The notes below the pieces were generated by a model. That model did no database searches. It saw nothing but the letters and a program-made list of their open reading frames with translations, and was not told the DNA's origin. Both the position numbers and the translations under genes were made by a program. Shown in pieces: positions 26,333 to 35,342 of a stretch of DNA of 64,000 nt (positions are counted from its first letter, which is position 1; each line of letters begins with the position of its first letter). The stretch is from contig JAYWMQ010000061.1 in the NCBI GenBank assembly GCA_035873375.1, forward strand, positions 27,215 to 91,214, given 5' to 3'. The DNA comes from Nitrospirota bacterium (GTDB taxonomy: Bacteria > Nitrospirota > Thermodesulfovibrionia > Thermodesulfovibrionales > JdFR-85).

Positions 26333-28202
26333 TGCTCTAATAAAAGATGCCGTTCTTCGGGTTGGCGAGGTATCCGGCATTGAAGGGCGGAAGATTTTTA
26401 TAACTCTCGATAAAAACAAAAACTCCTCAGAGCTTCTTTATGATGGTGATATACTTAAAAATATTTCCGTAGGTAGTTATGTAGAAATTAAAAAAGGATT
26501 TCTAAGCATTATAGGGAAAGCGGAAGGCGAAAAACTTGTCGAAGATTCGTTTTCCTACAAAGATAAGGAAAATCAATATCAATACATTGACAAGAACAAA
26601 CGCACACTTACAGTTACCCTATCCGGATACATTGGAACGGATGGACGTTTTGTCGGAGGGATCAAAGAACTTCCCTCAATTGGAAATGAAGCTTTTATCC
26701 TTACCGAAGAGAAAATTCACACCATTCACAATTTGTTAAGAAATGAAACCTCTTTAAAAATCAACATAGCCAAAACTGATATTGAAGAAGTGCCTATCAG
26801 TTTTCCTGTCGATGGCCTATTTAACAGTCATATCGCAATTTTTGGGAATACTGGAAGCGGTAAGTCAAACACACTTGCAGCTCTGTATCAAGATATGATA
26901 AGTGCATTAAAAAACAAGCCGGGGTTCAAAAATAACTGTCGTTTTTTCATTTTTGATTTTAACGGAGAATATGTAAAATCGGATTGTATTACCAATGAAA
27001 AGATTATTTATAATTTAACAACAAAAGATGACAGTAAAGATAAGGTTCCGATGACCTTTGATGAGTTAATGGATGTAGAAACGTTGGCAATTCTGCTTGA
27101 AGCGACCGAGAAAACACAAAAACCTTTTTTAAAACGAGCATTACGATATTACAAAAGAGTTAAAGAAAGTACTACAGATAAAGGAGACGATGATTTTGTA
27201 AGATATTTCAAAAATATTCTCAAAAAGGATATTAGAAATGTCCTTCAAATGACAAACAAGGATACCGCGTTTAAAATCCTTGATTATTTAGAGGAAATCC
27301 TGACATTTTTTGTTGATGGAGATACAGAAAAAGAACTTCGTTCAGACATAGAGTTTCACAATCAATCAAATGGGTTTTTCAAAAAAGGTACATCTATATT
27401 TTATTCAACAGATGTAAATGAAATAGATAATACTAACCTACAGAAAGCAGCTGACAGTGCAGATGCAACCTCATTAAACAACATATCAGAATTAAATCAA
27501 TTCTTCATATTTCTACTTTTACAACTGATTAATGACTTATACCGCTACAAGGTACAGGTTGACCATGTTTTACCTGTAATAAACAGATTTAAAGCAAAGC
27601 AGCCAAGCATTGAACGTACTTTTCAAATTGAAGAAGATGCTGACCTTTGGAAAGATAAAAACACCGTTGTTTTAAATCTACATGATGTTAATCTCGATAT
27701 GCGAAAAACCATTCCTCTTTTGATGGCAAAGCATATTTACAATGAACATAAACGGGAAAACAATAAGAAATCCCTCTCAATTATCATTGATGAGGCTCAC
27801 AACATTTTATCCAAAACATCATTTCGGGAGACAGAAGACTGGAAAGATTACAGACTTGAGACATTTGAAGAAATAATAAAGGAAGGGCGTAAATTTGGTG
27901 TATTTGTAACTATTGCAAGCCAAAGGCCAAATGATATATCAGAAACTATTATTTCTCAGGTTCATAATTACTTTATTCATCAGCTTATCAATCAAAGAGA
28001 TTTGCAAACTATCGGAAACACAGTTTCTTATATTGACAAAATTACTGAAGAATCAATTCCTACCCTACCAGTTGGAACTTGTGTTTTTAGCGGTATTGCT
28101 ACACCAATGCCTTTAAAACTTAAAATTTCCGAATTACCAGATAAACAAAAGCCGGATAGTCATACATTGCAATTCGAGATAATAACGGAGGTGTCGGAAT
28201 GA
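26325..28202 (+). CDS. herA: HerA-like ATPase of a SIR2-HerA defence pair
   Basis: 625 residues from the ATG at 26325. An N-terminal HAS-barrel-like beta region (about 1-140) is followed by a FtsK/HerA ATPase with Walker A FGNTGSGKSN (about 173-182), Walker B LSIIIDEAHN (about 484-493) and a sensor near EGRKFGVFVTIASQRP. HerA hexamers pump or unwind DNA. In defence pairs they scaffold the SIR2 effector. The gene overlaps both neighbours (8 nt and 4 nt), which implies tight translational coupling. Confidence 0.9.
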   Translation: MNDALIKDAVLRVGEVSGIEGRKIFITLDKNKNSSELLYDGDILKNISVGSYVEIKKGFLSIIGKAEGEKLVEDSFSYKDKENQYQYIDKNKRTLTVTLSGYIGTDGRFVGGIKELPSIGNEAFILTEEKIHTIHNLLRNETSLKINIAKTDIEEVPISFPVDGLFNSHIAIFGNTGSGKSNTLAALYQDMISALKNKPGFKNNCRFFIFDFNGEYVKSDCITNEKIIYNLTTKDDSKDKVPMTFDELMDVETLAILLEATEKTQKPFLKRALRYYKRVKESTTDKGDDDFVRYFKNILKKDIRNVLQMTNKDTAFKILDYLEEILTFFVDGDTEKELRSDIEFHNQSNGFFKKGTSIFYSTDVNEIDNTNLQKAADSADATSLNNISELNQFFIFLLLQLINDLYRYKVQVDHVLPVINRFKAKQPSIERTFQIEEDADLWKDKNTVVLNLHDVNLDMRKTIPLLMAKHIYNEHKRENNKKSLSIIIDEAHNILSKTSFRETEDWKDYRLETFEEIIKEGRKFGVFVTIASQRPNDISETIISQVHNYFIHQLINQRDLQTIGNTVSYIDKITEESIPTLPVGTCVFSGIATPMPLKLKISELPDKQKPDSHTLQFEIITEVSE

Positions 28203-28489
28203 AAAAATCTAATCTCCCATCCCTCCACCAATCCGAAATCGTCCTCTACACCACCCCTGACGGCACCGTCAAAATCTATACGGTATTCCAAAATGAAACC
28301 ATCTGGCTGACTCAGGTCAAAATGGCGGAACTGTTTGATGTTAAACGCCCTGCAATCACAAAACACCTGAAAAAAATCTTTGAAAGTGGCGAATTAGACG
28401 AAAAAGTGGTTGGTTCCACTTTGGAACATACCACAAAGTACAGATTGATAGGGACAAATTGTCCCCAAGTAAAAACGGAGGTTCTATAA
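28199..28489 (+). CDS. Truncated RhuM-family protein (N-terminal fragment)
   Basis: 96 residues. SEIVLYTTPDGTVKIYTVF and IWLTQVKMAELF are the N-terminal signature of RhuM (virulence RhuM) proteins, which are usually about 330 residues. Here the match stops after roughly 80 residues and the tail (RLIGTNCPQVKTEVL) looks unrelated. The start is coupled to the herA stop (ATGA) and a Bro-N gene begins 2 nt after its stop. It could be a remnant, or a short HTH protein kept as an island regulator. The tail DNA holds the palindrome GGGACAAATTGTCCC. Confidence 0.65.
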   Translation: MKKSNLPSLHQSEIVLYTTPDGTVKIYTVFQNETIWLTQVKMAELFDVKRPAITKHLKKIFESGELDEKVVGSTLEHTTKYRLIGTNCPQVKTEVL

Positions 28490-28490
28490 A

Positions 28491-29348
28491 ATGGCAAAAA
28501 ACAAAGATATAGAACCACAGAGTAAGCTTGTAATATTTCGATCCAAAAAAATCCGCCGTCTCTGGTACAAAAATGAATGGGTATTTTCGGTAATAGACAT
28601 CGTAGCCGCTTTAACCGATTCCGCAAATCCCCGCGATTATTGGTATAAAATGAAGATTCGAGTCAAAGAAGAGGACGGATTTGAACCGTCGACAGTTTGT
28701 CGACAGTTGAAAATGGAAGCACCGGACGGGAAAAAACGGCTTACCGACTGCACCAATACGGAAGGAGCTCTCCGCATCATCCAGTCTATCCCTTCCCCTA
28801 AAGCGGAACCCTTTAAAAGATGGCTCGCCAAAGTTGGATACGAGCGGATAGAAGAAATTGAAAATCCCGAACTTGCTCAAGCCCGAATGAAAGAGATTTA
28901 CGAGCAAAAGGGCTACCCTAAAGACTGGATAGACAAAAGATTACGAGGAATCGCCATACGCCAGAACCTTACTGATGAATGGAAAGAACGAGGTATTGAA
29001 GAACAGCGAGATTATGCTATTCTAACCGCCGAGATATCCAAAGCAACCTTCGGAATGACTCCCAGTCAATATAGAAATCTAAAAAATTTGCCGAAAACGT
29101 CAAACGACAATCTGCGTGACCACATGGACGATTTGGAACTGATTTTCACCATGCTTGGCGAGCGTGTTACAACAGAGATTTCCAGGAAAGAAAAACCTAA
29201 AACTTTTGATAAAAGTAAGGATGTTGCCAAAAGAGGTGGAAAAGTAGCCGGGAATGCCAGAAAAGAGACGGAAAAAGAGCTTGGCAGAAGCGTGATTTCC
29301 AAGGAGAACTTTCTTGGCAAAGATGATAAAAAGAAGTTGGAAGAATAA
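28491..29348 (+). CDS. Bro-N / DinD-like protein
   Basis: 285 residues. The N-terminal ~110 residues (IRRLWYKNEWVFSVIDIVAAL, NPRDYWYKMKIR) are a Bro-N domain, as in phage antirepressors. The middle and C-terminal parts (KGYPKDWIDKRLRGIAIRQNLTDEW and GMTPSQYRNLK) match the conserved region of DinD-like proteins. A GGAGG ribosome-binding site precedes the ATG. Genes of this kind are common between hsdS and hsdR in type I loci; their role is unknown, possibly DNA-damage or phage sensing. Confidence 0.8.
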   Translation: MAKNKDIEPQSKLVIFRSKKIRRLWYKNEWVFSVIDIVAALTDSANPRDYWYKMKIRVKEEDGFEPSTVCRQLKMEAPDGKKRLTDCTNTEGALRIIQSIPSPKAEPFKRWLAKVGYERIEEIENPELAQARMKEIYEQKGYPKDWIDKRLRGIAIRQNLTDEWKERGIEEQRDYAILTAEISKATFGMTPSQYRNLKNLPKTSNDNLRDHMDDLELIFTMLGERVTTEISRKEKPKTFDKSKDVAKRGGKVAGNARKETEKELGRSVISKENFLGKDDKKKLEE

Positions 29349-29350
29349 TT

Positions 29351-31678
29351 ATGAATGAAGCAGAAACCAGAGCCGAACTTATAGACCCCGCTTTAAAAAC
29401 AAGCGGATGGGGTGAAGTTGCAGACACAAAGGTATTTCGTGAATTCCATATAACACATGGAAAAATCCAAACAGGTGGAAAAAGAAGCAAGCCCCTTATA
29501 GCGGATTATATCCTCTCCTATAAAAATGTGAAACTTGCCATAGTTGAGGCCAAAAGTGATGAGCTGGAAGTTGGAGAAGGTGTCGCACAGGCAAAGGAAT
29601 ATGCCGAAAAACTAAAATTGGACTATACCTACGCATCCAATGGTAAAAAGATTTACCAGATTTGTATGAAAACCGGAAAGGAAGCTTTGATAATCGCCTT
29701 CCCGACACCTGACAAATTATGGAATTTAGTCCATGAAGATCAGAACCAGTGGCGTGATAACTTCAATAATATTCCATTGGAAGATATGGGCGGAACAAAA
29801 GCGCCTCGTTTTTATCAGGAAATAGCGGTAAACAGGGCTCTTAATGCGATTGCGGACGGCAAAGAACGTTTACTTTTGACACTTGCCACCGGAACAGGTA
29901 AAACATTTATTGCTTTTCAAGTCGCGTGGAAACTTTTTCAAGCCCGATGGAATTTAAAACGGGATGGCTCCAGAAGACCGAGAATTTTATTTCTGGCAGA
30001 TAGAAATATTTTAGCTGACCAGGCATTTAATGTTTTCAGCGCTTTTCCTGAAGACGCTTTGGTACGCATAGCTCCAGACGAAATAAAAAAGAAAGGCCGA
30101 GTTCCTACAAACGGCAGTATTTTCTTTACCATTTTCCAGACCTTTATGAGTGGTCGGGACGCGGAAGGAAAACCCTCTCCCTATTTTGGAGAATATCCTG
30201 CGGACTATTTTGATTTTATCATCATTGATGAATGTCATCGAGGCGGCGCTAATGATGAAGGCAATTGGCGATCCATTATGGAATATTTTTCTCCTGCCGT
30301 TCAATTGGGGTTAACCGCAACGCCAAAAAGACAGCAGAACATCGACACATACGCCTATTTCGGAGAACCTGTTTATCTTTATTCGCTCAAAGAAGGTATT
30401 AACGATGGATTTCTGACCCCATTTAAGGTAAAACGAATTCAAACAACCCTTGATAAATATATCTATACTTCCGATGATACGGTTATTGAGGGAGAGGTTG
30501 AAGAAAACAGAGAATATGTTGAAGAAGATTTTAATAGAATAATAGAAATCAAGGAGCGTGAGGAAAAAAGAGTTAAAATTGTTCTTGATGAGATCAATCA
30601 AAAGGAAAAGACGATTATCTTCTGCGCGACTCAGGAACATGCCCTTGCTGTTAGAGATTTAATCAATCAAAATAAAGAAAGCAATGACCCCAATTATTGC
30701 CACCGTGTAACAGCTAATGACGGAAAACGGGGGGAACAACATTTAAGAGATTTTCAGGATAATGAAAAGACAATCCCGACAATTCTGACTACTTCACAGA
30801 AATTATCAACCGGAGTGGATGCAAGAAATATCAGAAATATCGTTCTTTTGCGCCCGATAAACTCCATGATTGAGTTTAAGCAGATTGTGGGAAGAGGAAC
30901 CCGGCTTTTTGAAGGAAAAGATTATTTCACGATATATGATTTTGTAGATGCGTATCATCACTTTTTAGATTCTGAATGGGACGGTGAGCCATTAGAGCCT
31001 GAGCCACCCTCAGAACCCAAAGACCCACCAACGCCAAAAGAGCCAGGTGAAAATGATGAAGACGGTGATGGCGAAGAAAAAGAAGAGTGGACAAGGCTTA
31101 AAATAAAATTGAAAGACGGAAAGGAAAGAGAAATTCAGCACATGATTTCGACTTCTTTCTGGAGCGCTGACGGAAAACCGATTTCTGCAGAAGAGTTTTT
31201 ACAAAACCTATTTGGAAAATTACCCAATTTCTTTAAAAACGAAGATGAGCTCAGAAAGATATGGTCTAATCCAACAACAAGAAGCACTTTCTTAAAAAGC
31301 CTTGAAGAAGCAGGATACGGGAAGGATGAGCTTGCAAATATTCAAAGACTGATAAATGCTGAGAAAAGCGATTTATTCGATGTTTTGGAATATGTATCCT
31401 TTGCCGTTAAGCCAATAACCAGAGAGGAAAGAGTAATAACCGCCAAACCAATCATCTTTGCCAGACTGGATAATAGACAAAAAGAATTTCTGGATTTTGT
31501 ATTATCGAAATACATTGAAACAGGGGTTGAAGAACTTGACCAGGAAAAATTACCTACTCTTTTGGAATTAAAATATCAATCAATTTCAGATGCGGAGGAA
31601 GCACTTGGAGGAGTTGATAAAATTAAGAAAATATTTATTGCTTTTCAGGAATACTTATATGCAAGAAAAGTGGCTTAA
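29351..31678 (+). CDS. hsdR: Type I restriction endonuclease/translocase subunit
   Basis: 775 residues. An N-terminal nuclease domain with the D...ExK motif (Asp in LIADYILSY, then VEAKSDE, about 64-70), a superfamily 2 motor with Walker A LATGTGKT (about 178-185), the DEAD-type box IIDECHRGG (about 292) and the late motif IVGRGTRLFEGKDYF. A proline/glutamate-rich linker (about 545-580) precedes the C-terminal domain that docks to HsdM. HsdR translocates DNA and cuts unmethylated targets. It is the last gene of the island operon. Confidence 0.96.
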   Translation: MNEAETRAELIDPALKTSGWGEVADTKVFREFHITHGKIQTGGKRSKPLIADYILSYKNVKLAIVEAKSDELEVGEGVAQAKEYAEKLKLDYTYASNGKKIYQICMKTGKEALIIAFPTPDKLWNLVHEDQNQWRDNFNNIPLEDMGGTKAPRFYQEIAVNRALNAIADGKERLLLTLATGTGKTFIAFQVAWKLFQARWNLKRDGSRRPRILFLADRNILADQAFNVFSAFPEDALVRIAPDEIKKKGRVPTNGSIFFTIFQTFMSGRDAEGKPSPYFGEYPADYFDFIIIDECHRGGANDEGNWRSIMEYFSPAVQLGLTATPKRQQNIDTYAYFGEPVYLYSLKEGINDGFLTPFKVKRIQTTLDKYIYTSDDTVIEGEVEENREYVEEDFNRIIEIKEREEKRVKIVLDEINQKEKTIIFCATQEHALAVRDLINQNKESNDPNYCHRVTANDGKRGEQHLRDFQDNEKTIPTILTTSQKLSTGVDARNIRNIVLLRPINSMIEFKQIVGRGTRLFEGKDYFTIYDFVDAYHHFLDSEWDGEPLEPEPPSEPKDPPTPKEPGENDEDGDGEEKEEWTRLKIKLKDGKEREIQHMISTSFWSADGKPISAEEFLQNLFGKLPNFFKNEDELRKIWSNPTTRSTFLKSLEEAGYGKDELANIQRLINAEKSDLFDVLEYVSFAVKPITREERVITAKPIIFARLDNRQKEFLDFVLSKYIETGVEELDQEKLPTLLELKYQSISDAEEALGGVDKIKKIFIAFQEYLYARKVA

Positions 31679-31734
31679 AGAAAAGATAAAACTACTTTCG
31701 CCATCGTGAGGTTAGGACTTAGGGAACGGACTTA

Positions 31735-31764
31735 GGGGACGTTATTGACTACGTTGACTAACTA
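31735..31764 (+). repeat. RAYT-associated 30-bp end sequence, copy 1
   Basis: GGGGACGTTATTGACTACGT continuing to GACTAACTA. It differs at one base from 63291-63320. Here it lies 59 bp 5' of a RAYT N-terminal remnant. Confidence 0.8.
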
Positions 31765-31823
31765 TGCTATAGTAATGTAGTCAGAGGAAAGTAATTACAG
31801 AAAACTACAACACGGAGAAAGAG

Positions 31824-31958
31824 ATGCCACGGCAGGCACGCCTTGACGCACCGGGAACGCTTCATCACATCATAATACGCGGGATAGAGAAACGAAGGAT
31901 AGTAGATGATAAGAGAGACAGAAACAAAGGACGCCCGGGGTCGCATCTTAAATATTAA
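31824..31958 (+). pseudogene. N-terminal remnant of a RAYT (Y1_Tnp) transposase
   Basis: 44 codons. The first 34 residues (MPRQARLDAPGTLHHIIIRG and following) are the N-terminus of REP-associated tyrosine transposases. The frame then runs into the inverted-repeat element at 31945 and stops. The catalytic region is missing. Confidence 0.82.
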
Positions 31959-32009
31959 GTTTAGATATTGCCTCGGCTTCATCATGATCGAAAACTTAAT
32001 ATTTAAGAT
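31945..32009. repeat. 65-bp inverted-repeat element, copy 1
   Basis: Perfect 15-bp arms ATCTTAAATATTAAG (31945-31959) and CTTAATATTTAAGAT (31995-32009) around a 35-bp spacer. Copy 2 at 33134-33198 has identical arms and five spacer differences. It is preceded by GACGCCCGGGGTC, which also occurs near 33044 and, partly, near 61967. Confidence 0.85.
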
Positions 32010-32030
32010 TTTCCTCCCTCAGATTTTCCA

Positions 32031-32342
32031 TTCATATGATGAAGATTTAAATGCAATTAAAGGGATTAAAAGAGAGGAACCGTAACAGAATTTATAAGTG
32101 CAAGAACTGAAGGGGTGGGGAATTGCAGGCTGAGGAATACACGAGTCTTTATCAACAACTCCTGCACTCTTAATCTCATGAACTCATGTCGACTACGACA
32201 CTGCCTGACATAGTGGCTGTGGTAAGAAGGTAAAACCAACGTGAAAAATCTTGAGTTAAAAGTGAAGAAGAAGCAGCATATTAATTTGGTGGTCTCCGTT
32301 ACCTGAGGTTGTACCGGTCTCCATTAGCTGAGACGTGACACT
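32031..32342. repeat. Right copy (DR-B) of the direct repeat bracketing the defence island
   Basis: 312 bp, about 94% identical to 21960-22279. It begins with the last 17 codons of a vapC gene (SYDEDLNAIKGIKREEP and stop), whose 5' part is absent. The 65-bp inverted-repeat element lies just before it. Confidence 0.92.
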
Positions 32343-32392
32343 CAACCCCCTCTCCTGATATCTGCTGAGCCATAATATCCTTGGTAAAATAC

Positions 32393-32421
32393 TTGACTAA
32401 TGTATATGTTTATCATATACT
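32393..32421 (+). promoter_or_regulatory. brnTA promoter with palindromic operator
   Basis: TTGACT (32393-32398), 17-bp spacer, TATACT (32416-32421). A perfect palindrome GTATATG TTTAT CATATAC (32402-32420) fills the spacer and overlaps the -10 box, as expected for repression by the antitoxin or complex. The predicted transcript starts at the brnT ATG, so it may be leaderless. Confidence 0.75.
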
Positions 32422-32428
32422 TTAACTA

Positions 32429-32734
32429 ATGGACATATTTGACCTCTTGCTGAAATGCACCGGGTTTGAGTGGGACGAGCACAACGCTGAAAAGAACCGG
32501 CAGAAGCATCATGTTACGCCGTCGGAGTGCGAGGAGATTTTCTTTAACCGGCCTCTGGTGGTTACAGATGACATCAAACATTCGGAGAAGGAAAACCGCT
32601 TCTATGCCCTCGGTCATACTGACACGGGAAGACTGTTGTTCGTAGTCTTTACGGTACGCAGGAGTAATATCCGTGTGATTTCAGCAAGGGACATGAATCG
32701 CAAGGAAAGGAAGGTGTATCAATCTCATGAGTAA
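32429..32734 (+). CDS. brnT: BrnT-family ribonuclease toxin
   Basis: 101 residues. BrnT signatures: FEWDEHNAEKNRQKHHVT near the N-terminus, then FYALGHTDTGRLLFVVFTVR and ISARDMNRKERKVY. BrnT is a RelE-like RNase that inhibits translation. No ribosome-binding site precedes the ATG, and the promoter -10 box ends 7 nt before it. It overlaps brnA by 8 nt. Confidence 0.92.
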   Translation: MDIFDLLLKCTGFEWDEHNAEKNRQKHHVTPSECEEIFFNRPLVVTDDIKHSEKENRFYALGHTDTGRLLFVVFTVRRSNIRVISARDMNRKERKVYQSHE

Positions 32735-32996
32735 GAAAATACCGAGTTTCAAAAACGAAGACGAGGAGAGGGAATTCTGGGCCACCCACGACTCGACCGA
32801 GTATATGGAGTGGAAGAAAGCAAAGCGGGTTGTGCTTCCGGAGCTCAAACCCTCGCTGAAGACCATCTCCCTCAGGCTCCCGGAGTCGATGCTTGAGGAA
32901 TTGAAGCTCCTTGCCCACAAAAAGGATGTCCCTTACCAGTCGCTTCTAAAGATTTTTCTTTCGGAAAAAATACGGGAGGAGCTGAAAGCACACTGA
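32727..32996 (+). CDS. brnA: BrnA-family antitoxin
   Basis: 89 residues. The N-terminus (PSFKNEDEEREFWATHDSTEYMEW, here PSFKNEDEEREFWATHDS then TEYMEW) is the toxin-binding BrnA motif. The C-terminal part (LKTISLRLPESMLEELKLLA) is a ribbon-helix-helix DNA-binding domain. It neutralises BrnT and should bind the palindrome in the promoter. The toxin-first gene order is normal for this family. Confidence 0.9.
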   Translation: MSKKIPSFKNEDEEREFWATHDSTEYMEWKKAKRVVLPELKPSLKTISLRLPESMLEELKLLAHKKDVPYQSLLKIFLSEKIREELKAH

Positions 32997-33457
32997 GACG
33001 GTTTGTGAACGGGCATCTGTTTAATATTTTGTCAAGGAGAAGGACGCCCGGGGTCACCCATTAAAAGGTGCCTTCTTTACGGGTGTTTTGCTCCCAGCAT
33101 TACTTTACTGGAAGCCTTTTATATGATTATCACATCTTAAATATTAAGCTTGGATATTGCCTCGGTTTCATCATAATCGAATACTTAATATTTAAGATTT
33201 TTCCTCTCAGATTTTTCACTATTAACCCGGCAAATAAAAACAGAGTTTTTATCAGGTTAAGTGTGGTAGATATTGGGGACAGGCAGGTTTTCAACTGGTT
33301 AACTGCATGATATTGCAGACAAAGAGGTCTCCCTGAATAGTTGCAGTTTAATCTCTCTACTGGCAAGTGACGTAAACTTTGGGATAAATCTTGTATCACA
33401 AAGCTCCGGGGTCCGCTTTCCCTTGTCCATGAATAGACACTCTTGCCATACCTCCTT
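32997..33457. other. Intergenic region with repeats only
   Basis: Holds a GACGCCCGGGGTC motif near 33044 and the second 65-bp inverted-repeat element. From about 33220 to 33457 I see nothing recognisable. Open frames here are short and do not look coding. Confidence 0.6.
33134..33198. repeat. 65-bp inverted-repeat element, copy 2
   Basis: ATCTTAAATATTAAG (33134-33148) and CTTAATATTTAAGAT (33184-33198) with a 35-bp spacer. The arms are identical to copy 1, while the spacer has drifted. Confidence 0.85.
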
Positions 33458-35281
33458 CTAACCCGGCAGCAGCTCTGCAGCATCACTCAGTTTCTCAAGC
33501 CCCTTTATCTCATCCTGCAGTAGCGGAAACCTGAGCACGGGCAGATCGAATCTCTCTGTAATTTCCTCCAGATAACCCAGTTGCATTTGCCTCCGTCCCC
33601 TGAAGAAATTATTTGTGCAGACTTCCTCCGGCAGTACCATATTTGCCACTACCAATTGTGTCTCAATCCCTGCGTCTTTCAGGTCAAGCATGGCACGGTA
33701 GGACTCTGTTATGGGCGTGGACTCGGGATAGAGGACGAGGCAGAAGACTGTTTGATTCCTGTCTTTGAGTATGCGGATGATGTTTTTAAAGCGGATGCCG
33801 GCTTTCTCCTTCACTTCCGTACCACCTGCCATCATCTCCACCTGCCTGGCATAATCAAAAGGCAAATCAAGGAGTCTCAGCGTGTGGCCCGTTGGCGCAG
33901 TATCAAAGACAACCACTTCATACTCCGTGCTCTCTATAAACTGTATGAACCTGTCAAAGGCTGCCATTTCTTCCGTGCATGGTGAGTTCAGCTCCTCCTC
34001 CATAGCGGCAATCATATCCTCTGAGTATTTCCCCCTTGCCTCGTTCAATACCCTTTCCTTGTACTCTTTGAAAGCCGCTTCCTGGTCAACCATGACTGCA
34101 TGAAGATTATCGGTAACCCTTGACGGCTCACTCCCGACCTTTACATCAAGGACTTCCCCGATATGGGCTGCAGGATCTGTTGTTACAAGGAGGGTCTTAA
34201 AACCCTTTTGTGCAATATAAAGTGATGCAATGCAGGATATAGTGGTCTTGCCTACGCCACCCTTGCCGGTGAAAAAGATTGCCTTTGTCTGCCCGTCCGG
34301 CAGGAAGAGGGCGTCGATATCCGGCTTTGCAATTGTGAGGGCTGATCTGTATTCTTCATGTGAAAATCCCATCTCCCCTCCATTTGCCAAAGTAGGAATT
34401 AAAGATTGGTGATTTTTTGCAACCAATTCTTCGGCTATGCTTTTCAATGCATCAACCCCTTTTACTTCGTAATCCCTCAGGAACATGTATCGTTTCGGCT
34501 TCTCTATTGCGTCTTCAGTTTCGCTGATTACCTTCTGCTGTGCATCATGCTTTTTCCTGAAAAATTCAACCTCGCAGACCTCCCTGGGCAGGATACCGTT
34601 AATGATTATCTCTCCTGATTTGATGCCGATAGTCTCAAGCTCCCCTGATGCCCGCAAAGTCTCATAAAGGGACAGCTCATCAGGCCTCATTACAAAGATA
34701 AAGGTTGTCCTTTCAGGGTCCCTCAAAAGTGCAGTTGCCCGGTCGTATTTGTCCTTTGAGTCCTGAAGGGACTGAACAGGGCCAAGGCAGGTCTGCCCGG
34801 AGCCTTTTGAAGCCTCCTCAATATGACGTGACCAGTCCACAGGGAGTTCCAAAAGTCTTATCGTGTGTCCTGTCGGGGCAGTGTCAAAGACAATCACATC
34901 ATATTCGTCAGTCTCCATGAAGTCTATAAACCTGTCAAAGGCAGCCATCTCCGTTGTACAGGGACCGCTGAGATTTTCTTCCAGGGACGCAATTACATCC
35001 GCCGGCATAAGTTCCCTGTATGGGCCGATTATCCCCTCCCTGTACTCTCTTGTTGCCTCATCAGGGTCAATCTCCATGGCAAAGAGATTTTTTAAATCCC
35101 CCCTGACCGGAGTTACCTTATGTCCTATCTCCTGCTCAAAAACGTCAGCAAGGTTGGATGCAGGATCAGTGGTAACTATCAGTGTTTTTTTACCTGTCAG
35201 TGCATAATGAATGGCAGTGGCAGAGGCCATGGTGGTCTTGCCGACACCACCCTTGCCTGAAAAAAAGATATATTTTGTCAT
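33458..35281 (-). CDS. arsA: Arsenite efflux ATPase ArsA (two fused halves)
   Basis: 607 residues in two homologous halves, each with GKGGVGKTT (near residue 9 and near 341) and the FDTAPTGHT signal motif. The metalloid-binding cysteines are in SGPCTTEM, GQTCLGP and NSPCTEEM, matching the three Cys ligands of E. coli ArsA. ArsA couples ATP hydrolysis to As(III)/Sb(III) export through the membrane carrier. Last gene of the arsRC-acr3-arsDA operon. An AGGGAG ribosome-binding site is present. A 17-bp tandem repeat separates it from arsD. Confidence 0.96.
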   Translation of the reverse strand: MTKYIFFSGKGGVGKTTMASATAIHYALTGKKTLIVTTDPASNLADVFEQEIGHKVTPVRGDLKNLFAMEIDPDEATREYREGIIGPYRELMPADVIASLEENLSGPCTTEMAAFDRFIDFMETDEYDVIVFDTAPTGHTIRLLELPVDWSRHIEEASKGSGQTCLGPVQSLQDSKDKYDRATALLRDPERTTFIFVMRPDELSLYETLRASGELETIGIKSGEIIINGILPREVCEVEFFRKKHDAQQKVISETEDAIEKPKRYMFLRDYEVKGVDALKSIAEELVAKNHQSLIPTLANGGEMGFSHEEYRSALTIAKPDIDALFLPDGQTKAIFFTGKGGVGKTTISCIASLYIAQKGFKTLLVTTDPAAHIGEVLDVKVGSEPSRVTDNLHAVMVDQEAAFKEYKERVLNEARGKYSEDMIAAMEEELNSPCTEEMAAFDRFIQFIESTEYEVVVFDTAPTGHTLRLLDLPFDYARQVEMMAGGTEVKEKAGIRFKNIIRILKDRNQTVFCLVLYPESTPITESYRAMLDLKDAGIETQLVVANMVLPEEVCTNNFFRGRRQMQLGYLEEITERFDLPVLRFPLLQDEIKGLEKLSDAAELLPG

Positions 35282-35342
35282 TGGCTGCTCCCTGTAATAA
35301 ATTTTTGGCCGCAGATTTAAAATTCATGAGACCCTGAATCAA

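Noticed and set aside
33130..33486. 118-residue minus-strand open frame after arsA
   Set aside because: It is a read-through of the inverted-repeat element and intergenic DNA; it shares its tail with a similar false frame at 31767.
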